Positions 56,328 to 64,000 of a stretch of 64,000 bases of DNA are shown piece by piece. This stretch comes from Corylus avellana. Its lineage: Eukaryota; Streptophyta; Magnoliopsida; Fagales; Betulaceae. The translations under genes and the position numbers were made by a program. The stretch is taken from NCBI RefSeq assembly GCF_901000735.1, contig NC_081548.1, forward strand, positions 12,241,932 to 12,305,931. The letters are read 5' to 3'. How positions within the stretch are numbered: position 1 is the stretch's first letter; each line of letters begins with the position of its first letter. The notes beneath the pieces were generated by a model, which saw only the letters and a list, made by a program, of their open reading frames with translations, made no database searches and had not been told where the DNA came from.

Positions 56328-59033
56328 TTGAATATTTCATATTCTAACCCCTTAATTGACATATGTTAATCTCTTAGTTTTATTATTATTTGATGTTTTG
56401 TCTTGTTTTTGTGTTTTCTTGTGTTTTTAGGGTTTTTGAAGAAAAGAAAGCATTTATGGAAAGTTCCAAGCTTAAAGGAAAATTTGGGAGAAAAGCTGCG
56501 AGCAATGAAATCAAGCACAAGTTCCTAAGTTCCTAGGCTCGAGCACACTAGTGCTTGGGTGCAGTAGCAGAAGGCTCGAGCGCAGAAGAACAAGGATTGA
56601 GTGCGTATGCGCTCGATCATAAGAGGAGCCAATGCGCTCGAGCGCAAAAAGCCTACGATTGATCGCTGATAAGTGCCAAATATTGCATATTTGGACCCCT
56701 TTATTTACATTAGTTAATCCTTTAGCTGTGTCGTTATTTAATATTTTGTGTTAGTTTTGTGTTTTTAGTATTTTGTAGGTCATTGAAGAAAAACTGCAGC
56801 TTTAAAGGGAAAAATGCAAAGTTTGGAAGAAAGAATACTTTGAGAAGACCTAGATTGTGTGGTTAAGTCTAACCAAATCCAAGAAAAGGTTAAATCAGAT
56901 TAAAGTTCAGATTGGATAAGATTTCGGATCGGATTCAAATTCAGATTCTGCACATGTCTTAGTATTTTGACCATAACTCTTCTCTCAAATATCGGATTGA
57001 AGTGATTCAAACGGCATTGGAAAACTAGCTCAAAATACTACAATTTGTTGTGAAATAGGATTTTCGTAATTCAGACGGTTTCTATGCCAAAATCGCCCCA
57101 CAATTAAATGACACAAATCTGGACGAATCCTATTCCGATTTCAGACTTCTATTTTGACTGGGAGACAGACCTCCGAATTATCTAGGTTTACTTGGGCTTC
57201 TAGGACTTCTCTAAGCCTATAAATAGACTTCTTTGCATTCAAGAAAAAAAAACACAATCCCGGATAGCAAAATTCGTTTGTTTAGTTTTTCTTTAGGTTT
57301 AGGTTTAGGTTTAGATTTTATTTTTATGTGGAGCTAAATTCCCAATTAAGGTTGGGGATGAAGCCTCACCAATAAAGAACATCAGTACTTTTATGTAAGT
57401 TTTTATTATTCTGATTTTATTGGGTTTTATATTTCAATTGTTTTACTTCTAATCAATTGTAGGAGTGATTCTTAGATATCTCTTGTGATTTAAGGATACA
57501 TGTGATGATTTGAGATAATTTCATATGATTGATTGCTTGGCTTTTAACTCATAAAAATTGGATATCCCTTGTGATTTGTTCTACGGATACATCTGGTGTT
57601 TCAATTGAATTTGGATTCCTTTTGTGATTTGGTCAATGAATGGATACATGGGATGGTTCTTTGAAGCATAGTAAAACATATCTATGATTTAATTTGTGAG
57701 AACTTTGGATTAATATTGATGAACATAAAGTATGTTGTTATGATTTGGTGAGTGTGAATTCCCAAACCTTAGTACCTTTATCCTTAGATTTACTTATTTT
57801 ATTTAGTTTATGTTTATCCTTTAATTTTCAAAATTCAAAAATCAAAACCCTTTTGGAACTAGATTAGGATTTAATTAGTTTAGATATAAATTGCTCTTTC
57901 AAAAATACAATTCTCTGTGGGATCGACCTCGCACTTGCAATCCATTAAACTATAATTGATTCTTGCACTTACGAGTTAAATAAATTTGCACAACAATCGC
58001 ATCCATGCGCTTGATCTCACCAACTTGGGATCGAGCGCCTAGATGCAGTAGATGACCTTTTTCACTCCAGATTGGGTTTTCAATCTCCTTTTTGGATTAG
58101 GAGACTGACCTATGGTTTTATTAGGATTTCTAGGACTTCTAGGGTTCTCATAATCCTATGAATAGGCATCTATACAATGAGAAAAATGTACAATTCCAGA
58201 AAGGAGAACTAGAGGCTCGATCAAGAAGCATTTTCGGTTTCTTCTTTCCCTTTTTAATTTTAGTTTTATTTAAATTATGCGTAGCTAATATTTTAGTTAG
58301 GGCTCGATTGAAGCCCTAGTCATGTCTTTTTAGGATTTCAATATTGGCGCCTTTACTGCAATTATATTTGAGTATTTAACTTGGTTAATTCCTGTTTAAT
58401 CGAATTCTCCATATGCATATGTTGGATTTGTTATTTGTGTCAATTTAAATGATCGAGTCCTGGGCATAATAAAGAGTCAATATCATGGGTTCTTGGCTTA
58501 ATCAACATGGAGAACTGGGAGTAGATACCATGCTCTAGGCTTCGTGTATTTGTCGATTTTCATAAATTTATGCTTTCTTGAAGAACAACTTAGTGTAATG
58601 CTAAATCCTTTGATCGTGAAAAGAATTAGAGTAGATACCATGCCTAACTTGTTGCTTAGAAAAACCAATAGCTTAAGGAGTAGATACCATGCCCTTAGGT
58701 GGGAAAGCATTAAGTATATCCGTGTAGTTGTTAGCATTGGCATATTGTTTATCTTAATTGAGTCTGATTAGTGGTGGATGTCAAAACCCTAACCCTTTAG
58801 TTATTTTTTATCTTTGATTACCTTTTTATTTTATTGTTTCAAATCAATTTGTGACAATTGGTTTAATAATGTTAATTAATTAGGAAATTACATTCTAAGC
58901 TTAATTTCATAATTCTCGTGGGAATGATGTCGTATTTGCCTACTATACTATCGTTTTAATCTTATGCACTTGCGAGTAAAACGTACCGAGTATTCGCCTA
59001 TTAATTTCAGTGGGTATTTGGCATAACAGTCAG
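56323..59033 (+). mobile_element. Solo LTR of the Athila-like family, itself interrupted
   Basis: LTR 56328-59028, start TTGAATATTTC, end ..TTTGGCATAACA, flanked by GTCAG on both sides (56323-56327, 59029-59033). Without the nested 1334 bp it is about 1367 bp. It contains palindrome variants at 56535-56665 and 58000-58030, the 'gtagataccatgc' boxes (about 58518-58690) and the 'tgcacttgcgagtaaaacg' 3' end. Confidence 0.88.
56662..58000 (+). mobile_element. Nested solo LTR with ATCGC target duplication
   Basis: LTR 56667-57995 (1329 bp), TGATAAGTGCCAAATATTG to ..TTGCACAACA, flanked by ATCGC (56662-56666, 57996-58000). Same family as 28485-29695. The target was a degenerate copy of the GATCGC palindrome in the host LTR. 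No palindromes are evident inside it. Confidence 0.92.
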
Positions 59034-59450
59034 AGTTAATTCAGAAATAGATAGATTGTCTTTTGATAATGAGATGAAAAGAAAAGAACTCCATAATGCT
59101 AAGCAATCTGGGGTGTTGGTTGATAAATCTCTTGATTGTTCTGCACATGAATTGTGTCGTGTGAAGAATCGTGGCTTATGTTTTCATTGTGGAGTTCAAG
59201 GACATTTTCGCGCTAAATGTCCCCTATTGAAGCATAAGAGTTCTATTCATCTAATCCTATATATGGTAGGAAACACTCTAATTTTGTTCAACAACAGTTG
59301 GAGCTCATAAACTCTAAACTAAACTTTCTTACTAGTGTTATTTTTGATAAATACCCCTCATCTTTTGTGCATAGTCAAAAGTTTAGTGAAGGCAATGCCT
59401 CTTTCAAGAAGTGTCAAAATGAAAAACGTGACCATGTTGATCTTGTTGCT
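59034..59450 (+). pseudogene. Gag-like protein, 3' part with CCHC knuckle
   Basis: Continues the frame from 56327: DRLSFDNEMKRKELHNAKQS, DCSAHELCRVKNRG and a CCHC knuckle CFHCGVQGHFRAKC (CX2CX4HX4C, about 59180-59221). A stop follows near 59310, with a frame change after which NSKLNFLTSVIFDKYPSSF can be read. Cut at 59454 by element E. The knuckle supports a retroelement Gag; the lineage is unclear. Confidence 0.6.
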
Positions 59451-59453
59451 CAC

Positions 59454-60724
59454 TGTTGTGCCAAATACCCACCTAAATTAATAGGCAAATACTTGGTACG
59501 TCTTACTCGCAAGTGCACGAGATCAAAACGTGAGTATAGAGTGCAAGTACGAGATCATTCCCACGAGGAATGTTGTTTTCATTTAGAATTGATTTTCCAA
59601 TTTGAATTGTCAAATTCTCATAGATTTGCAATGGTAAGATATAAAAATAAAGAAAAGGTTAGGGTTTTGACATCCACCACAAATGATGCTAATTAAGATA
59701 ATATTAGGCCAATGTTCCAATCATATGGTATATTTAATGCTTGTCAACCTAACGGCATAATATTTACTCCTTAAGCTATTGATCTCCCTAAGCAATGAAT
59801 TAGGCATGATATCTACTCTAATTTGTTCATTCCCTAAAGGATTTAGCATAGTATCTACAAAGTTGTTCTTTAGAGAAACATAATTCTATGGAGATCGACA
59901 AACACATGAGTCCTAGGGTATGGTATCTACTCCTAATTCCCATGTTGATTAAGCCAAGAACCCATGGTGAGGCTCTTTTATTACTTTATTAAGCCCAAGA
60001 TTCGGTCATCTAAATTGACTTAATTAATAGATTTCAAACACACGCAAATAATGATGAGGCACATTCACATGGGGAATTCAATCACATAGACATAATCAAT
60101 TAAATTAAACCACAATGATTGAAACAAAGGCACTAGTATTGAATTAAAAAGACAAGATCAGTTCTTCAATCTAGCCATAACAATAAGTTTAGTTACACAT
60201 AATGAAACTAAAACTAAAACATAAAAAGAAAAGGGAAAGAAGAAACCAGAAAACGTTTCTTGAAGTAGCCTCTAATTTCTCTCTCTGGAATTGTCTATTT
60301 TCTAAGTGGCCTAGTGGTCTATTTACAGGCTTTAGAAAGACCTAAAAACCCAAGAAAACCTAATAAAATCGGAGAACAAAACCCTAGTCCAATTAGGGTT
60401 GGGAAAACCTAATTTTAAGTGTCTTTCTGCATCTGGATCACCTGAGTGCGCTCGATCGCCGTGCCTTGCGCTCGATCGCAGTTTGTGCTCGATCATTCCT
60501 CTGCTATGCTCGAGCCTAAGTGTGGTGCACTCAATCCGAACTCCAGCTTTCCCCAAAATTGGCACTTGATGCCTAGAATTTCCAGAAATGCTTCATTTTC
60601 CTTCAAACACCTAAAAATAAACAAAAACACGAAAAGGAAGTAAAACAACATAAAATAGCACAACTAAAGGATTAACATACATACATTAAGGGGCTAAAAT
60701 ATGTATATTTTAGCCCTTAACACA
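59454..60724 (-). repeat. 3' LTR of element E (Athila-like, minus)
   Basis: 1271 bp, TGTTGTGCC (minus-strand end ..GGCACAACA) to ..CCCTTAACA (minus-strand start TGTTAAGGG). Left flank CTCAC; the matching flank is beyond the window. Palindromes at 60447-60535, including tgcgctcgatcgca at 60468-60481. The 132-aa frame running into it is a readthrough artefact. Confidence 0.88.
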
Positions 60725-60740
60725 CCCTCAAACTCACATA
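60725..60740 (-). other. Polypurine tract of element E
   Basis: The minus strand reads TGTGAGTTTGAGGGTG immediately before the 3' LTR, matching the tract of element B. Confidence 0.65.
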
Positions 60741-63660
60741 TTGGTAGTCCCTTAGCAATACTAAACTGAAAACAAAAACAAAAACTACTCTATCTCCACG
60801 TTCGTAGGAAACATGATTGCATTTAGCACATGCAACAAGCCTTTTAAACTCCTAGACATCCCTAGTAGGACGAGTGAAGTCTTGTGAGGGTTTACAAAAA
60901 TACTACCCACAAACATTTATGCACAATTCATGTCATCCTTAAAATTAAAGCGTCACTAAGAATCAGGTTTTTTAGTCATTAGCAAGCTTAACAAGATAAA
61001 CTCCATCTTCACAATGAATTGGAATTTCAAAAGTTTAATTACTTACAACAGGCAAGCTAAGGCATCACAAGCTCAAAATGGTGTAAGGTGAACTAGCAAA
61101 TAAATATGACGCTTCCAAGTAGTTCCAATGTGCAATATCTCACTATCTCAAATTCCACTAGGATCCTTATCAACATGAAAAACTATGGCATGGAGTCACA
61201 TTATTTTTTTCTTTTTAGTCATGTTGAGCAATGTTTGGTTCTATTAAGCTTTCTAATTGACCCATGTAATGAGTGTTAGGCCAATGTATCTCAAACCAGA
61301 TGGTTTTAGGGCATTAGGTGTAAAGACACCCTTAAGGACTTACTAACTCGAGTCAAAGAGGCTACAGAACTAAACTAGCCATGACACTAATCAATTCAAA
61401 ACTTTCACATTTTCACGTGAACACTTAATGTTTAATGAGGTAAAAGGTTAGATTACTTAGTGAAGAATTTTTAAATTGATCAGTTTTTTTTTTTTTTTTT
61501 GTCAACTCGTGCCAAAGTATCCATATAATAAATAACCCATCTTCACCCAAGACAAAGAAACATACATATTAGGCATACATGTCATACCTCACAAAAAATA
61601 TGTACTAGTGTACTTGTGTGGATCAAATCAAATAGGTGAATTCTCACATGCTTAAAGTAAGTAACCAAACTCAGAAACTCTATCATCAGATCATGTGTTC
61701 ATAATTTTAAACTCACTAATTAAAATAAAATCCTACTTCTCAGATCAAAAAAAAAAAAAAAAAAAAAAAATTAAGATGGACATGAATATGCAATATTACT
61801 TTAAAATTAAAACAAAAATAGGGACAAAGTGTGTGTATACCCCCAAACTTAAATTACACATTGTCCCCAATGTGTATAAAACATGGAAAGATCTCACCTG
61901 GAAGGTGGGGGAACTAGTTGGACTAGTATGGCTCGAAGCACACCCCCAAACTTGAATTCAAGCTCACTTGTTCCTGAAAAACTAAAGCAAATAAAAAGGA
62001 AAATAAACATAAAAACAAACTGAAAAATAAAAGGATAATCGTGAGGGTTTTCCAGAAATGTTACCCACAAACATCATGCACAGTGCATGTTATTTCAAAA
62101 ATTAAAGCATCACTTCAAGATCATGATTTTCATTCATTAGCAAGCTTAAAAAGATGAACTCCATCTTCACAATGAATTGGAATCTCAAAGTGCAATTACT
62201 TACAAAGGACATGCTAAATCATCACAAGTTTGAAATTTTGTGTACAATGAATTAGTACAAAATTATGAGGCTTCCAAATCTTTCCAGTATGCAATGTCTC
62301 CATGTCTCAAAATTCACTGAATTTCCTATTAGAATGAACAACAATGGCATTTTTTTTTTTTTTTGGTCAACTTATGCAATGTTTGGTTCCCTTAAGCTTT
62401 CTAATTGACCCATGTAATGAGTGTTAAGTCAATGACTCTCAAACCAGATGGTTTTAGGGCATTAGGTGTAGAGACACCCCTAAGGACTTACTAACTTAAG
62501 TCAAAAAGGCTACAAAACCAACTAACCATGACATTGATTAAATCAACATTTTTCACCTTTTGACGTGAACACTCAATGCTTTGAGGCAAGAGGTCCAATT
62601 AATCAGTGAAAAGCCATAAATGATCATTTTTTTTTTTCAAATATGCCAAAGTGTCCATTTAATAAATCATCTAGTTTCATTCAAGATGCAGAAACACACA
62701 TATCAGACCTCATCTCATACCTCGCTGATTATGTGCTAATGTGCTTGTGTGATCAGATCAAATATGTGATTTTTTAACTGTCCTTAACAAGTAATCAAAC
62801 TAACAGATTCACTCATCAGATCATGTGTTCAAAATTTTAAGCTTACTGATGAATTCAAGCCACAATTCTTTTAGATCAACTTAAAATTTTAGAGAAACAT
62901 GAACATGCATAAATTTTTTTTTTTTTTTTTTTCAATAACAAACAAACACACAAAACAAACAATTAACATGAAATTGAGACAAAGTGTGTGCAAACAACAC
63001 GTGTGCCCATACCCCCAAACTTAAATTACACATTGTTCCCAATGTGTCTAAATTAAGGAAAGAGTGTACCCAGGAGATGGACAAAATAGTCTTGGAAAGC
63101 ATGGCTCATTGCACACCCCCAAACTTGAATTGAAGCACACTAGTCCCTGCAAAATAAGCAAACACACAAACAAGTAAAAAGAAAAACTAAAGATAAATAA
63201 AAAGATTAACTTAAAACACACTAAACAAAACAAAATAAAAAGATAACTATGGGATGCTGCCTAAGTGCGCTCAATCGCACGCATGGTGCACTCGATCGCA
63301 CTTGTGCAAGGCTGTGCATTTGTGGGTGATGTGCGCTCGAGCACACACAAGGTGTGTCTGATCGCACTAACAGAATGTACAACAGCCAAAAGTTGATTAT
63401 TGCGCTCGATCGTACTCAGGGTCCGCTCAATCGTAGTTACAAAATGCAATGAAACCACAAGTGGAGACCTGCGCTCGATCGCACGCAGGTTACGATCGAT
63501 CGCAGTAACAGAATGTAAAAACATGACAAAAGACTGGAAACACTAAAACACCAAAGTAAAACAAAACACAAAGGAAAACAAAAACTAAATATAAATAAAA
63601 CAAAATAAAACAAACAACAAAATAAAAAGGATATGCTATGGGGTGCCTCTCATGAGCACT
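60741..63660 (-). other. 3' untranslated region of element E with 1.15 kb tandem duplication
   Basis: Two diverged copies, about 60885-62030 and about 62043-63200, share ordered landmarks: 'ttacccacaaac', 'aatgaattggaat', 'accagatggttttagggcat', 'ttcacgtgaacact', 'cccccaaactt'. The unit corresponds to 720-1800 of element A, which has it once. A poly-A run lies at 61746-61771. Palindromes at 63264-63300, 63338-63367, 63400-63436 and 63469-63505. No gene. Confidence 0.7.
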
Positions 63661-63689
63661 AAGTTTAACGTCTTCAGTCAGACTGTGGC

Positions 63690-64000
63690 ATTTTAAACTT
63701 GAATCACCAATCTTTCCTTCTCTTTCACCAAAGGGAATGAATCTTTTTTGCTGGAAGGTGATTTTTAGTGTTTCTAGATTGGGGAAGACCACTTTGAGTT
63801 TTCTCAAACAATTGCTCATCTGGTGGGGAATCATGAACTGGAATAAAGTAAGAAGAAAACTCAGGGAGCTTCTCTATCTTGATGTCTTCAATTTGCTCAT
63901 GTGGTAGCTCTAATAGACTTCTCTCCTAGCCTCTTTGCTCCTCTTTCCCCTCTTCCACTTGATTTTCAGCCACCTCTTCACTCCTCAAGGTGACAGCTTG
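63690..64000 (-). pseudogene. Acidic-repeat protein of element E, C-terminal part (runs off window)
   Basis: Minus-strand translation matches the C-terminus of the element B protein (PVHDSPPDE, LFEKTQSGLPQS, then IHSLW and GDSSLKCH around the end), ending near 63690 before 'gaagacgttaaacttagtgctc'. Frame changes occur around 63740-63790. The rest lies outside the window. The PF20167-type ORF is absent here, as in element B. Confidence 0.6.

Noticed and set aside
63261..63524. An 87-aa minus-strand frame with peptide repeats such as AIERTMRAIERT, and similar frames at 32086-32497 and 10760-11062
   Set aside because: The repeated peptide is just the palindrome (CGATCGAG/CGATCGCA) read as codons; the same DNA appears in LTRs and non-coding leaders in all frames.

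Overview
The window is nuclear DNA from a flowering plant, probably a woody eudicot (species not identifiable from the sequence). It is AT-rich and intergenic, with plant LTR retrotransposons, a CACTA DNA transposon, a hAT-like element and MITE-like sequence. The only host-gene sequence I recognise is the 5' end of a DENN-domain gene carried inside the CACTA element. No intact host gene, rRNA, tRNA gene or CRISPR array was found. Most open frames are shadows or decayed transposon genes.

Layout. (1) About 1-11152, minus strand: element A, an Athila-type (tRNA-Asp primed) LTR retrotransposon, with 3' LTR at 1-702, a 'plant transposon protein' ORF, broken gag, PBS and 5' LTR at 9803-11152. A truncated Tekay/Del-type Ty3-gypsy element (3455-7829) sits inside it. 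(2) 11153-19447, plus strand: element B, a related non-autonomous element encoding a CCHC/acidic-repeat protein, with PPT and 3' LTR. A 3.1 kb stretch at the A/B junction is present twice, either side of a 100-N gap. (3) 19448-24709, minus strand: element C, same superfamily, 3' end missing. (4) 24710-30803, minus strand: element D, a Tat-lineage Ty3-gypsy element with dual RNase H. Its gag is split by a solo LTR (28485-29695) and a 518-bp TRIM (29717-30234), both with perfect 5-bp target duplications. Its 5' LTR (30803-31625 plus 38014-38036) is split by (5) a 6.4 kb CACTA element (31626-38010, target duplication GGT). The CACTA element carries spliceable exons and the probable promoter of a DENN-domain gene, a 62-bp GATC-rich minisatellite and hairpin-forming subterminal repeats. 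(6) 38037-43389: intergenic DNA with a non-autonomous hAT-like element and a MITE-like element. (7) 43490-53182: a second, slightly diverged copy of 34303-43389 after another 100-N gap. (8) 53183-55366: low-complexity intergenic DNA. (9) 55367-64000: nested LTRs, including a solo LTR inside a solo LTR, all inside a gag-like ORF, then the 3' half of a further minus-strand element (E) that runs off the window.

The elements form a readable nest: Tekay in A, A in B, B in C, C in D, CACTA in D. The most unusual signal is a highly iterated palindrome (core GCGATCGATCGC and relatives such as TGCGCTCGATCGCA), often paired head to head. It recurs in non-coding parts of the Athila-like elements and also inside the unrelated CACTA element, which even shares an extended version of it with the LTRs.
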